Positions 27,857 through 37,483 of a DNA stretch of 64,000 bases are shown here, piece after piece. Position 1 is the stretch's first letter. Every line of letters begins with the position of its first letter. The notes beneath the pieces were generated by a model. It saw nothing but the letters and a program-made list of their open reading frames with translations. It had not been told where the DNA came from and ran no database searches. Both the position numbers and the translations under genes were made by a program. Source of the DNA: Pelagibacteraceae bacterium AG-430-F16 (GTDB lineage Bacteria > Pseudomonadota > Alphaproteobacteria > Pelagibacterales > Pelagibacteraceae); assembly GCA_003213015.1 (NCBI GenBank), contig QCOG01000003.1, positions 62,001-126,000 on the forward strand. The letters run 5' to 3'.

Positions 27857-29159
27857 AATTATATTAGCAATTTTTTTTATTACAGTTTTATTATTGTTCT
27901 TAAGTAGTGGTGTATGGGTTGCTCTAAGTATGATTGGTGTCTCAGCCATTGCAATGGAATTGTTTACGTCAAGACCAGTCGGTGATGCAATGGCAACAAC
28001 AATTTGGGGAATGTCATCTTCATGGACTCTTACTGCACTTCCCTTGTTTGTTTGGATGGGTGAAATTTTATTTAGAACTAAATTATCCGAAAACCTTTTT
28101 GAAGGGCTTTCCCCATGGATGCAAAAGCTTCCAGGAGGACTTATTCATGTCAATGTTGTTGGCTGTGCAATTTTTGCAGCCATTTCAGGTTCCTCTGCAG
28201 CAACAGTTGCAACTGTAGGAAAAATGTCAATTCCTGAACTTCGTAAAAGGAATTATCCAGAAAAAATATTACTTGGAAGTTTAGCTGGATCCGGAACTTT
28301 AGGTTTGTTGATACCACCTTCTATAATTTTAATAATTTACGGCGTAACAGTTCAAGAGTCTATTGCTAAGCTTTTTATTGCAGGAATTTTCCCTGGAATA
28401 ATGATTGCTATTATTTTTATGACTTACGTTGTTATTTGGTCATTGATGAATAAAAATAGAATGCCTGTTTTGACGGAAGAAATTCCTTTTATTGAAAAAA
28501 TAAAAAAATCAGGCAAACTAATTCCAGTAATATTGCTAATTTTTTCTGTTATAGGATCTATTTATTCAGGTGTAGCCACTGCAACAGAAGCAGCTTCACT
28601 AGGGGTAGTTGGAGCATTAATATTATCTTTTTTTCAAAAAAGTTTAACAGTGGATTCATTTAAGAAGTCATTATTAGGAGCAACCAAAACTTCTTGTATG
28701 ATTGGATTTATTCTGGCTGGATCAACTTTTCTTTCATTAGCAATGGGTTTTACTGGATTACCGAGGAATTTAGCAATTTGGATAGATACAATGCAGCTCT
28801 CGCCTTACATACTAATTATTGTGTTAATGATTTTTTATATAATTCTTGGAATGTTTTTGGATGGAATATCTGCAGTTGTTTTAACAATGGCGATAATTGA
28901 GCCTATGATAAGACAGGCGGGTTTTGATATGATTTGGTTTGGTATTTTTTTAGTTGTTGTAGTTGAAATGGCACAAATAACTCCTCCTGTTGGCTTTAAT
29001 TTATTTGTTCTACAAGGGATGGCAGAAAAAGATATGGGATATATCGCAAGAAGTGCTTTTCCACTTTTTCTCTTAATGGTCTTAGCAACAGTTATAATTA
29101 TTATATTTCCTGAAATAGCTTTGTGGCTTCCAGAGAAAATGATACAGAATATAAATTAG
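27849..29159 (+). CDS. dctM: TRAP transporter large permease subunit DctM
   Basis: A 436-residue protein counted from the ATG at 27849; a longer in-frame extension lies inside dctQ and is rejected. About twelve helices are visible, with FAAISGSSAATVATVGKMSIP near residue 105, LAGSGTLGLLIPPSIILIIYG near 135, and GMFLDGISAVVLTMAI near 335, all hallmarks of the DctM elevator domain. It forms the transport path of the DctPQM system. It converges with a TPR gene with a four-base overlap. Confidence 0.93.
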   Translation: MTEIILAIFFITVLLLFLSSGVWVALSMIGVSAIAMELFTSRPVGDAMATTIWGMSSSWTLTALPLFVWMGEILFRTKLSENLFEGLSPWMQKLPGGLIHVNVVGCAIFAAISGSSAATVATVGKMSIPELRKRNYPEKILLGSLAGSGTLGLLIPPSIILIIYGVTVQESIAKLFIAGIFPGIMIAIIFMTYVVIWSLMNKNRMPVLTEEIPFIEKIKKSGKLIPVILLIFSVIGSIYSGVATATEAASLGVVGALILSFFQKSLTVDSFKKSLLGATKTSCMIGFILAGSTFLSLAMGFTGLPRNLAIWIDTMQLSPYILIIVLMIFYIILGMFLDGISAVVLTMAIIEPMIRQAGFDMIWFGIFLVVVVEMAQITPPVGFNLFVLQGMAEKDMGYIARSAFPLFLLMVLATVIIIIFPEIALWLPEKMIQNIN

Positions 29160-29659
29160 TATTTAGATTCTTTTTTTCCTTCGATTACTAATTTAAGCTC
29201 CTTATACTCTTTGCAATTACAATCCTTAAGGACTGCGAGTCTTTCTTTAGCTTTGTCTAACCTATTAGTGACCACAAATAATTCTCCCATGTATTCGTTT
29301 ATACCCACATGCTTAGGATCCAATTCAAGTCCCATTGAATAGTATATTTCTGCATTTTCATAATCACCAATTTTTCTGTGCGTGAAGCCTAAATAATTTA
29401 ATGTATCAGGGTCGGCAGGAAATTTTTTGTTATGCTTTATTAAATATCCAATAGCTTTTTTGTAATGTTTTTGTGCTTTATCTGTCTTATTTTTTTTTTC
29501 AAACCTTTTGGCTTTTTTTATCATTTTTTCTGCAATTTGATATTGTGTTATTGGTTTAGCTTCTCCACCGTCACTAGATCCACCACTACCGCCTGCTGAA
29601 AAAGCTGGACTTGCAATTAAAACAAATAGTAAAATAATTAAAAATTTTTTATGCATCAT
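29156..29659 (-). CDS. secreted tetratricopeptide-repeat protein
   Basis: A 167-residue protein with a signal peptide (about 1-21, ending PAFSAGG), a Gly/Ser linker and then helical repeats (about 40-150). One TPR is clear: DTLNYLGFTHRKIGDYENAE followed by IYYSMGLELDPKH. TPR proteins scaffold protein contacts. It overlaps pxpA by four bases (ATGA) on the minus strand and lies 3' to 3' with dctM. Known TPR-associated TRAP systems of spirochaetes make a link to DctP conceivable, but this is inference. Confidence 0.8.
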   Translation of the reverse strand: MMHKKFLIILLFVLIASPAFSAGGSGGSSDGGEAKPITQYQIAEKMIKKAKRFEKKNKTDKAQKHYKKAIGYLIKHNKKFPADPDTLNYLGFTHRKIGDYENAEIYYSMGLELDPKHVGINEYMGELFVVTNRLDKAKERLAVLKDCNCKEYKELKLVIEGKKESKY

Positions 29660-30429
29660 ATAAATTTTTTTAATTCATCCAGTGGCATTAAATCTAAATT
29701 GTTTTCTTTTAAATTTTCTTTTACTTTAATTGCCGTTTCTAAAGATGAAAGATTGTCTCCATGTATACATACTGAGTCAATTTCACAAGGAATTTGTTTA
29801 CCAGAGAGACAATTTAACGCTTGGTTTTTTACCATCTTTAAAACATGTTCTTGTGCTTCAATTGGGTCTGTTATTAAAGCAGTGCTTTTTTTTCTTGAAA
29901 CTAAGTTTCCGTCATCTTCGTAATTTCTATCTGCAAAAATTTCACAAGCCACTCTCATCCCCAATTTTTTCGCAGATTTTTCCATTTTGGAACCTGTTGG
30001 TACTAGATAAATCAAATCTTTGTTAATTTTATAAATTGTTTTTGCGATAACAGTTGCCAGCTCAATATCCTCACATGCCATGTTATTTAACGCACCATGA
30101 GGCTTAATATGAGATACACTGACTTCGTTTTGTTGTGCAATGGCCTGAAGTATACTGTATTGATCTTGAATAAGTTTCTCTATTTCAGCTGAAGAAAGAT
30201 TAATCCTTTTTCTTCCAAAATTTTCAGGGTCATTAAATGATGGGTGCGCTCCAATACTTACACCATTTTTTTTTGATATTTTTATAGTTTCTCTCATGGT
30301 ATCTTCATCTCCCGCATGATAACCACAAGCAATATTTGCAGAATTAACTATACCTAATAGTTCAGGATCATATTTATTTGAGTGGAGTTTGGATTTTTCA
30401 CCTAAATCACAATTAATATTAATTTCCAT
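29656..30429 (-). CDS. pxpA: 5-oxoprolinase subunit A (LamB/YcsF family)
   Basis: A 257-residue protein of the LamB/YcsF family. It begins MEININCDLGEKSKLHSNKYD, with NIACGYHAGDEDTMRETIKI near 31 and VSIGAHPSFNDPENFGRKRI near 55, then VKPHGALNN-type (IKPHGALNN) near 107. With PxpB and PxpC it forms the ATP-dependent 5-oxoprolinase converting pyroglutamate to glutamate. It is divergent from pxpB across only 27 bases, an unusual arrangement since the three genes often lie in one direction. Confidence 0.93.
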   Translation of the reverse strand: MEININCDLGEKSKLHSNKYDPELLGIVNSANIACGYHAGDEDTMRETIKISKKNGVSIGAHPSFNDPENFGRKRINLSSAEIEKLIQDQYSILQAIAQQNEVSVSHIKPHGALNNMACEDIELATVIAKTIYKINKDLIYLVPTGSKMEKSAKKLGMRVACEIFADRNYEDDGNLVSRKKSTALITDPIEAQEHVLKMVKNQALNCLSGKQIPCEIDSVCIHGDNLSSLETAIKVKENLKENNLDLMPLDELKKFI

Positions 30430-30456
30430 AATTTATGAGTTAAAGTATAACATGGC

Positions 30457-31134
30457 ATGATCAAAAATATATACAATCTTGGCGACGCAGCTTTATATTG
30501 TGATTTTGGCGATACTGTAAACAAAGAAACTAATCTTAAAGTAATAAATTATTTTAATGATATAAGAGAAAAAAATATTATTGGCATAAAAAACATTGCA
30601 CCTTCGTATAATAAATTAATAATTTATTTTGATTTAGAACTTACCAATTATAAAAAAATAAAAGATACTGTAGAAAATCTTGATATTTCAACTTTTGAGT
30701 CAGCTAAAACAAAAATAGTAAAGATACCGGTGTGTTTTGATGATGAGTTTGCACTTGACCTTGAAAGAGTTGAAAAAGAAGTTGGCTTAGGAAAAAAAGA
30801 AATAGTCAATCAATTGATATCTCAAAAATATTTTTGTTATATGACAGGATTTATTGCTGGTATGCCTTTTCTTGGTGATATTAAAGAAAAAATCAGATTA
30901 GATAGGCTTGAAACTCCAAGGGTTAAAGTACCTAAGGGCTCAGTAGGTATTACGGAACAATTCTGTAATATCTATACTTTTGAAAGTCCGGGTGGGTGGA
31001 ATATTATTGGTAACTCACCTAAAAAAATTTTTACTAAAGATCCAACTAAATTAACATTAATCGATCCAGGTGATGAAGTAGAGTTCTTCGAAATTTCAAA
31101 AAAGGAATATTCAAAATTTAATGAGCAAAAATAG
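30457..31134 (+). CDS. pxpB: 5-oxoprolinase subunit B (KipI family)
   Basis: A 225-residue KipI/allophanate-hydrolase subunit 1 family protein. The N-terminal domain binds with GDAALYCDFGD; the C-terminal cyclophilin-like domain has GFIAGMPFLGDI near 132, PRVKVPKGSVGIT near 157 and ESPGGWNIIGNSP near 178. It works with PxpC. The start is the ATG at 30457, because the ATG at 30452 hits a stop at once. It overlaps pxpC by 14 bases. Confidence 0.92.
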   Translation: MIKNIYNLGDAALYCDFGDTVNKETNLKVINYFNDIREKNIIGIKNIAPSYNKLIIYFDLELTNYKKIKDTVENLDISTFESAKTKIVKIPVCFDDEFALDLERVEKEVGLGKKEIVNQLISQKYFCYMTGFIAGMPFLGDIKEKIRLDRLETPRVKVPKGSVGITEQFCNIYTFESPGGWNIIGNSPKKIFTKDPTKLTLIDPGDEVEFFEISKKEYSKFNEQK

Positions 31135-32068
31135 TTTTAAAGTATTAAGACCTGGTATAAATACCACTTTTCAAGATTTAGGAAGAAATAACTTATATCA
31201 TGTAGGCCTTCCATTTAGTGGAGCAATAGACAAAAGGAATTTTATAATTGCTAACTCATTAATTACTAATAAAGAAGATGATGCAGTATTAGAGTTTGCA
31301 TACCAAGGACCCTTACTCGAATTTTCTGGAAGTCAAACTTCTATTGTAATCACAGGTAATGTTAATTTTAAGATAATTAAAAAAGACGCCTCTGAAATAA
31401 AAGGTGAATGTTATAGAACTTACAATTTAAATAATAAAGACTGTCTTGATATTATATCAACTGAAAAGTCAGTCTATGGCTACCTTTCGGTAAAAGGTGG
31501 TTTTCAGATTAATAAATTTTGTAATAGTTATTCGACAACTGTAAGAGCTGAAGTAGGTCCTAATGATGGAAAAAAAATAGAGATTGGACAAACAATAATC
31601 TTAAATGCTGTTGATAGCGCAATTGAAAAGAGTTTAGAATACTTAAACTCAAAAATAGAATTTATAAGAGTGATAAAGGGCACAAACTTTGATTACTTCT
31701 CAGAAGACTCAATTAAAGATTTTACAAGTAAAGATTTTATTGTTTCTAAACTTACCGATAGAATGGGAATGAGATTAAGTGGACCTAAAATTAAAAATTT
31801 AAAGAAAACAAACATCAAATCTGAAGGATTGGGAAAAGGCGTAATACAAGTTCCAGCTGATGGAGACCCCATAGTAATGCTTTCAGACCATGGAACAATA
31901 GGCGGTTATCCAAAAATTGCTGTTGTAATAAGTGCAGATTATGACAAGTTAGCACAATGCCCTCCTGGAGAAAAAATCAAATTTAAAATTGTAAATCTTA
32001 CAGAGGCAGAAAATTTATATAAAATTTATACTATGGAAACTAAGAACATAATTAATAAAATAAGATGA
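31121..32068 (+). CDS. pxpC: 5-oxoprolinase subunit C (KipA/biotin-dependent carboxyltransferase family)
   Basis: A 315-residue KipA-family protein, cyclophilin-like. Conserved blocks are VLRPGINTTFQDLGRNNLYH at the start, VGLPFSGAIDKRNFIIANSL near 29, and LTDRMGMRLSGPKI near 210. GVIQVPADGDPIVMLSDHGT near 240 is the family signature. It completes the 5-oxoprolinase with PxpA and PxpB. It overlaps pxpB and, by four bases, the following DMT transporter, so these three are one transcript. Confidence 0.92.
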   Translation: MSKNSFKVLRPGINTTFQDLGRNNLYHVGLPFSGAIDKRNFIIANSLITNKEDDAVLEFAYQGPLLEFSGSQTSIVITGNVNFKIIKKDASEIKGECYRTYNLNNKDCLDIISTEKSVYGYLSVKGGFQINKFCNSYSTTVRAEVGPNDGKKIEIGQTIILNAVDSAIEKSLEYLNSKIEFIRVIKGTNFDYFSEDSIKDFTSKDFIVSKLTDRMGMRLSGPKIKNLKKTNIKSEGLGKGVIQVPADGDPIVMLSDHGTIGGYPKIAVVISADYDKLAQCPPGEKIKFKIVNLTEAENLYKIYTMETKNIINKIR

Positions 32069-32940
32069 ATTTTATAACAAGATTACCAGGTCCACTATTA
32101 GTTTTTTTTGGTGCCACTAGTTTAAGTTTTGGGGGAATGATTGTAAAATCTTTTGAGGGTGCCACATTATGGCAGATACTTTTTTGGAGATCTCTTTTTT
32201 TTATTTTAGTTGTATCAATTTTTTTACTCATTACTTATAAAAAAAATGTTTTACATGCTTTTAAGAAATCAGGCTTCCCCGGTCTTATTGGCGGTATAGT
32301 TTTATCTTCAGGGTTTTGTGGCTATGTTTTTGCGATGTATAATACAACAGTAGCCAATGCTAATTTTATTATTCAAACTCAAACAATTTTCCTAGCAATC
32401 TTTGGATATTTATTTTTAAAAGAAAAAATTTCAAAATTAACTTTAATATCAATTATACTAGCTATCTCTGGTATTATTTTAATGGTTGGGGGATCTTTGT
32501 CTTCAGGACAAATGTCTGGAAATATTGCAGCATTTATTATGCCTGTGTCATTTGCAATATTAATTATTATTATTAGAAAATATCCAGACGTAGACATGAT
32601 ACCGTTACAATTAATTGCTGGAATAGTTGCAATGTCTGTCGGTTATTTAGTTGCAGGTAAAATTAATATTTCACCATATGATATATTTTTAGGTTTTCTA
32701 GCAGGTTTTTTTCAATTAGGTTTTGGTTTTATTTTTATAACAATTGGGGCAAGATCTACGCCCTCGGCAATTGTTGGTATAATAATGCTCACTGAAGCTA
32801 TTCTTGGACCCCTTTGGGCATGGTTATTTGTGAGTGAAAATCCACCATTTATTGTTTTGATTGGTGGGTCAGTTGTATTATTCGCAGTATTACTACAGTT
32901 TTACAATGTTATTAAACTGGAAAAAAAAACTATTTCTTGA
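32065..32940 (+). CDS. EamA/DMT-family transporter
   Basis: A 291-residue ten-helix transporter with two EamA repeats, starting GPLLVFFGATSLSFGGMIVKS and containing NFIIQTQTIFLAIFGYLFLK and GSVVLFAVLL at the end. It overlaps pxpC by four bases, so it may move a substrate or product of the oxoprolinase pathway, though this is only context. Its 3' end probably contains part of the promoter for the glycine riboswitch downstream. Confidence 0.82.
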   Translation: MNFITRLPGPLLVFFGATSLSFGGMIVKSFEGATLWQILFWRSLFFILVVSIFLLITYKKNVLHAFKKSGFPGLIGGIVLSSGFCGYVFAMYNTTVANANFIIQTQTIFLAIFGYLFLKEKISKLTLISIILAISGIILMVGGSLSSGQMSGNIAAFIMPVSFAILIIIIRKYPDVDMIPLQLIAGIVAMSVGYLVAGKINISPYDIFLGFLAGFFQLGFGFIFITIGARSTPSAIVGIIMLTEAILGPLWAWLFVSENPPFIVLIGGSVVLFAVLLQFYNVIKLEKKTIS

Positions 32941-32967
32941 TGACGATTATCAAAAATGTGCTATTAT
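32937..32967 (+). promoter_or_regulatory. candidate promoter for the glycine riboswitch transcript
   Basis: Only 34 bases lie between the DMT stop and the first aptamer. TTGATG at 32937-32942 overlaps the DMT stop codon and TATTAT lies at 32962-32967, 19 bases apart. This is a weak match, but any dedicated promoter must sit in or near this short stretch. Confidence 0.3.
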
Positions 32968-32972
32968 AACTT

Positions 32973-33130
32973 GATACGGGAGAGACTACATTAAGTAGCG
33001 CCGAAGGAGCAACCACCCCGGAAACTCTCAGGCAAAAGGACCGTACATATTAACTCTGGAAAGAGACAAATTCTCGCCGAAGGAGCTAAAATCTCTCAGG
33101 CACCACGACAGAGGGGGTTAGAGAGTTAAT
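32973..33130 (+). promoter_or_regulatory. tandem glycine riboswitch (gcvT motif)
   Basis: Two glycine aptamers lie head to tail before gcvT. Aptamer 1 (about 32975-33043) has GCCGAAGGAGC at 33000-33010 and CTCTCAGGCA at 33025-33034. Aptamer 2 (about 33050-33120) repeats both, at 33076-33086 and 33093-33102. Both blocks are the conserved core of the gcvT RNA family. TTAACTCT (33050-33057) can close aptamer 2 by pairing with CAGAG at 33109-33113. It can instead pair perfectly with AGAGTTAA at 33122-33129, which touches the gcvT start region. This suggests a switch that opens translation when glycine is bound. Glycine-activated riboswitches of this type are known in SAR11. Confidence 0.95.
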
Positions 33131-34234
33131 ATGAATATAAAAAAAACTGCATTATACGAATTACATAAAAAGCACAACGCTAAGTTCGTTGAGTTTGCTG
33201 GCTATAGTATGCCGATACAATACTCTGAGGGAATTGTAAAAGAACATAATATTACAAGAAATAAGTCTGGAATATTCGATGTTTCCCATATGGGGCAGTT
33301 ATTCATTAAATACAGTAACGACATAACAGACAAACTCCAAGAAATTTTACCAACTGATCTTAAAAATTTAAAAATTAATCAAAGCAAGTATTCGTTTTTA
33401 ATGAAAGAGAATGGGGGAATATATGATGATCTTATCATCACTAGAATGAAAGATAAGTACATGATTATTTTAAATGCTGCTTGTAAACAAAACGATCTTC
33501 AGATTATTAAAAATAAATTAAATGATCAAAATTTGGACATGAACAATAATTTGTCTCTTGTAGCGATACAAGGTCCAGAGTCTAAAACAATTCTTGAAAA
33601 TGTAGTTTCAAATGTATCAAAATTAAAATTTATGAATGGAGAAAACTATTCTTTTAAAAATAATGAAATCTTTATAACAAGATCTGGATATACAGGTGAA
33701 GACGGCTTTGAAATATCATTACCTAATAAAGTCGCAGTTTCTTTTGTAGAAGAATTAATTTCTAAAGGGTCAACTTTAATTGGTTTGGGCGCAAGGGATA
33801 CTTTAAGATTAGAGGCGGGCTTGTGCTTGTACGGTCATGACATAAACGAAAATACCAGTCCAGTTGAAGCAAATTTAAAGTGGGCAATTTCAAAAAATAG
33901 AATAAATGATAACTTTATAGGATCACATCAAATAAAAAAACAAATCGAAGAAGGTGTGTCAAAATTAAGAGTTGGTATCAAACCAGAGACTAGAGTTATA
34001 GCAAGAGAGTCAACAAAAATCTTTGATGAAAGAAACAATGAGATTGGAAAAGTTACAAGCGGAACATTTGGACCAAGTGTTAATGCATCAATAGCGATGG
34101 GTTACATTTCAAATTCTCATTCTAAAACAGACACAAAAGTTTACTTAGAAGTAAGAGGAAAAAAAGTACCTGCTAATGTTTGTGAGTTGCCGTTTTATAA
34201 AAAAAGTTATGTGAAAAGAGAAGCTAATGTCTGA
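33131..34234 (+). CDS. gcvT: glycine cleavage system T protein (aminomethyltransferase)
   Basis: A 367-residue THF-dependent aminomethyltransferase of the glycine cleavage complex. It transfers the methylene carbon from lipoyl-GcvH to tetrahydrofolate and releases ammonia. Family blocks: [20 protein letters not shown] at the start, [11 protein letters not shown] near 48, [16 protein letters not shown] near 178, [20 protein letters not shown] near 218. It starts one base after the riboswitch platform and overlaps gcvH by eight bases. Confidence 0.96.
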   Translation: MNIKKTALYELHKKHNAKFVEFAGYSMPIQYSEGIVKEHNITRNKSGIFDVSHMGQLFIKYSNDITDKLQEILPTDLKNLKINQSKYSFLMKENGGIYDDLIITRMKDKYMIILNAACKQNDLQIIKNKLNDQNLDMNNNLSLVAIQGPESKTILENVVSNVSKLKFMNGENYSFKNNEIFITRSGYTGEDGFEISLPNKVAVSFVEELISKGSTLIGLGARDTLRLEAGLCLYGHDINENTSPVEANLKWAISKNRINDNFIGSHQIKKQIEEGVSKLRVGIKPETRVIARESTKIFDERNNEIGKVTSGTFGPSVNASIAMGYISNSHSKTDTKVYLEVRGKKVPANVCELPFYKKSYVKREANV

Positions 34235-34607
34235 TACAAAATTTTCAAAAGAACATGAATGGATTACACTAGATGGGGAAGTAGGAACTATTGGAATTAC
34301 AAAACATGCAACTGAAATGTTAGGTGACATAGTTTTTGCTGAATTACCTGAGAAAGGATCTAATGTTGAAAAAGATGGAACTGCGGGAGTGGTAGAGTCC
34401 ACAAAAGCTGCTAGCGATGTATATACTCCAGTAAGTGGTGAAGTTGTAGAAATTAATCAATCAATTGTTGACGATCCATCAAAAATCAATGCTGACCCAG
34501 AAGGTGGAGCATGGTTTTTTAAATTAAAGTTAAAAGATAAATCAGAACTTGATATTCTTATGAATAAAGAAGAGTACGATAAATTTGCAAAGGAGACATC
34601 AGCATAA
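34227..34607 (+). CDS. gcvH: glycine cleavage system H protein (lipoyl carrier)
   Basis: A 126-residue lipoyl-domain protein. The lipoylation site is Lys60 in [19 protein letters not shown]. It shuttles the aminomethyl group among GcvP, GcvT and the lipoamide dehydrogenase. KFSKEHEWI at the start and [10 protein letters not shown] near 92 are typical. It overlaps gcvT by eight bases and gcvP by one, so the three products are translated in a coupled way. Confidence 0.97.
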   Translation: MSDTKFSKEHEWITLDGEVGTIGITKHATEMLGDIVFAELPEKGSNVEKDGTAGVVESTKAASDVYTPVSGEVVEINQSIVDDPSKINADPEGGAWFFKLKLKDKSELDILMNKEEYDKFAKETSA

Positions 34608-37477
34608 TGTTACCAAATTCAGAAAAAGATTTTTTAAAGAGACACATTGGACCATCTAAAGAAGATCAATCAAAAATGTTAAAAGAATTAAATTATAAAT
34701 CACTAGATGATTTAATTGACAGCACAGTACCAGAAAAAATAAAGTTTAGAGGTGAATTAAATATTGGTGAGTCAAATTCAGAATATGAAGCTTTGAGAAA
34801 ATTAAGAGCAATATCAAAAAAAAATCAAGTTTACTCAAATTTTATTGGTATGGGTTATTATGGAACTTATACACCTTATGTAATTTTAAGAAATATATTA
34901 GAAAATCCAGGTTGGTATACTTCATATACGCCTTATCAGCCAGAAGTAGCTCAAGGCAGACTTGAGATGTTATTAAATTTTCAACAAATGATTGTTGATT
35001 TTACTGGAATGGATATAGCTAATGCCTCTTTATTAGATGAGGGTACAGCAGCAGCGGAGGCTATGGGCTTAAGTCATAGATTGAACAAAAAAGATAGTAA
35101 TTTAGTTTTTGTATCTGAGGATTGTCATCCTCAAACAATAAATGTAATTCAAACTAGAGCTGAACCGTTGGGTTTAAAAGTATTGGTTGGTAAAGAAGAT
35201 GAGGTTCTAGACCAGTTAAAAGAAGATTTAGTTTGTGGAATTTTACAATATCCTGGAACTTTAGGAGATATTAAAGACCCAAGTGAAGCAATTAGCAAAA
35301 TTCATAGAAAGAATGGTAAGGCTGTATTAGCTTGTGATTTGTTAGCATTAGCAAAATTAAAAACACCAAGAGAACTTGGTGCTGACATAGCAGTTGGAAG
35401 CTCACAAAGATTTGGTATCCCAATGGGATACGGAGGTCCACACGCAGCTTTTTTTGCAACAAAAGATGAGTACAAAAGATCAATGCCAGGAAGAATTGTC
35501 GGTGTGTCAGTTGATAGACACGGTAACAAGGCATATAGATTGTCCTTGCAAACTAGAGAGCAACATATCAGAAGAGACAAGGCGACAAGCAACATTTGCA
35601 CAGCCCAAGCTCTATTAGCAATTGTATCAGCAGCATATTCTATTTATCACGGACCAGATGGAATTAAGAATATTTCTGAAAGAGTCTCACAATTAGCAAA
35701 AAGTTTTGCCGATAAAATAAAACAGTCTGGATATGAACTTTATTCTAATTATTTTTTTGATACTGTCACAATCATTACTAAAGAAAAAACTGATCAAATT
35801 TATAAAAATGCTTTAAATCAAAAAGTTAATATACGTAAAGTAAATTCTGAAATGCTTGCAGTTTCTTTTGATGAAAGAAAGAATGTTTATAGAGTAAATC
35901 AACTGTTAAAAATTTTTAACGCAGCAGAATCAATTAAAAAAGAGGATCCTTCAGTGAGTTTACCTAATCTCCCAAAAAACTTATTGAGAACCTCAAAATA
36001 TTTAGAACATCCAGTTTTCAACTCATACCATTCTGAAACTGAAATGTTGAGATACTTAAAAAGATTAGAAGATAAGGATATAGCATTGAATAGAACAATG
36101 ATTGCACTTGGTTCATGCACAATGAAGCTAAATGCTGCCGCTGAGATGATCCCAATTTCATGGAAAGAGTTTGCAGAACCTCATCCATTTGTCCCAATTG
36201 AACAAATGGAGGGATTTAGAGATCTATTTACTGATCTAAAAAATTGGTTGCGTTCCATAACTGGTTTCTCGGGTGTTTCTCTTCAACCTAATGCAGGTGC
36301 TCAAGGTGAATATGCGGGATTAATGGTTATACGAAAGTATCATTTAGATAGGGATGAGGCCAATAGAAACATATGTTTAATTCCAAGTTCAGCTCACGGT
36401 ACTAATCCGGCAAGTGCACAAATGACTGGAATGAAAGTTGTTGTTGTTAATTGTGACAAAGAAGGAAATGTTGATTTCGATGACTTAAAGAAAAAAGCAG
36501 AGCAACATTCTAAAAACCTTGGGGCATTAATGGTAACTTACCCATCCACTCATGGAGTTTTCGAAGAAAAAATATCAGACATTTGTGAGTTAGTTCATAA
36601 ACATGGTGGTCAGGTTTATATGGATGGTGCAAATCTAAATGCATTAGTGGGAATTGCTAAACCAGGAAATTTTGGTCCAGACGTTTGTCATATTAATTTA
36701 CATAAAACGTTTTGTATTCCTCATGGTGGGGGAGGACCTGGAATGGGACCAATTGCTTGTAAAAGACATTTACAAGTTTACTTGCCCAACCACCCAGTAA
36801 TAAAAGATTGTGGGCCAGCTTCTGGAATTGGAGCAGTTTCTGCAGCCCCTTGGGGAAGTTCAAGCATTTTATCAATTTCTTGGATGTATATTAAAATGAT
36901 GGGATCAACTGGACTAAAGCTTGCTACTCAAGTTGCAATATTGAATGCAAATTATATAGCTCATAGATTAAAAGATCACTTTCCGATTTTGTACAAAGGG
37001 TCAAATGGCAATGTGGCACACGAATGTATTATTGATATTAGAAAAATTAAATCAGAAACAGGAATAACGGAGGAAGATATTGCGAAAAGATTAATTGATT
37101 ATGGTTTTCATGCACCAACTATGTCCTGGCCTGTTGCTGGTACAATGATGATAGAACCAACTGAAAGTGAAAGCCTTACGGAAATAGACAGATTTTGCGA
37201 AACTTTAATTAAGATTAAAAAAGAAATAGAAAAGATTAAGTCCGGAGAGTTTGATAAAGTAGACAATCCAATTAAGAATGCACCTCATACTGATCTGGAA
37301 TTGTCATCCGACGAATGGAAACACAAATACTCAAGAGAAGAAGCAGCTTATCCATCTAAATATTTAAAAACTAATAAATTTTGGCCCCCTGTTGCCAGAG
37401 TTGATAATGTATATGGAGATAAAAATATATTCTGCACTTGTCCAAGTATTGACGAATTTAAAGAAGATGCAGCTTAA
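34607..37477 (+). CDS. gcvP: glycine dehydrogenase (decarboxylating), single-chain P protein
   Basis: A 956-residue PLP enzyme with the two ancestral halves (GcvPA-like and GcvPB-like) fused, as in most proteobacteria and eukaryotes. The PLP-binding lysine is Lys700 in HINLHKTFCIPHGGGGPGMG. GMGYYGTYTP near 84 and PNAGAQGEYAGL near 563 are other family blocks. It decarboxylates glycine and loads the aminomethyl group on GcvH. Its stop lies only six bases before the next gene, so transcription may continue into the lipid cluster. Confidence 0.97.
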   Translation: MLPNSEKDFLKRHIGPSKEDQSKMLKELNYKSLDDLIDSTVPEKIKFRGELNIGESNSEYEALRKLRAISKKNQVYSNFIGMGYYGTYTPYVILRNILENPGWYTSYTPYQPEVAQGRLEMLLNFQQMIVDFTGMDIANASLLDEGTAAAEAMGLSHRLNKKDSNLVFVSEDCHPQTINVIQTRAEPLGLKVLVGKEDEVLDQLKEDLVCGILQYPGTLGDIKDPSEAISKIHRKNGKAVLACDLLALAKLKTPRELGADIAVGSSQRFGIPMGYGGPHAAFFATKDEYKRSMPGRIVGVSVDRHGNKAYRLSLQTREQHIRRDKATSNICTAQALLAIVSAAYSIYHGPDGIKNISERVSQLAKSFADKIKQSGYELYSNYFFDTVTIITKEKTDQIYKNALNQKVNIRKVNSEMLAVSFDERKNVYRVNQLLKIFNAAESIKKEDPSVSLPNLPKNLLRTSKYLEHPVFNSYHSETEMLRYLKRLEDKDIALNRTMIALGSCTMKLNAAAEMIPISWKEFAEPHPFVPIEQMEGFRDLFTDLKNWLRSITGFSGVSLQPNAGAQGEYAGLMVIRKYHLDRDEANRNICLIPSSAHGTNPASAQMTGMKVVVVNCDKEGNVDFDDLKKKAEQHSKNLGALMVTYPSTHGVFEEKISDICELVHKHGGQVYMDGANLNALVGIAKPGNFGPDVCHINLHKTFCIPHGGGGPGMGPIACKRHLQVYLPNHPVIKDCGPASGIGAVSAAPWGSSSILSISWMYIKMMGSTGLKLATQVAILNANYIAHRLKDHFPILYKGSNGNVAHECIIDIRKIKSETGITEEDIAKRLIDYGFHAPTMSWPVAGTMMIEPTESESLTEIDRFCETLIKIKKEIEKIKSGEFDKVDNPIKNAPHTDLELSSDEWKHKYSREEAAYPSKYLKTNKFWPPVARVDNVYGDKNIFCTCPSIDEFKEDAA

Positions 37478-37483
37478 AATTTG

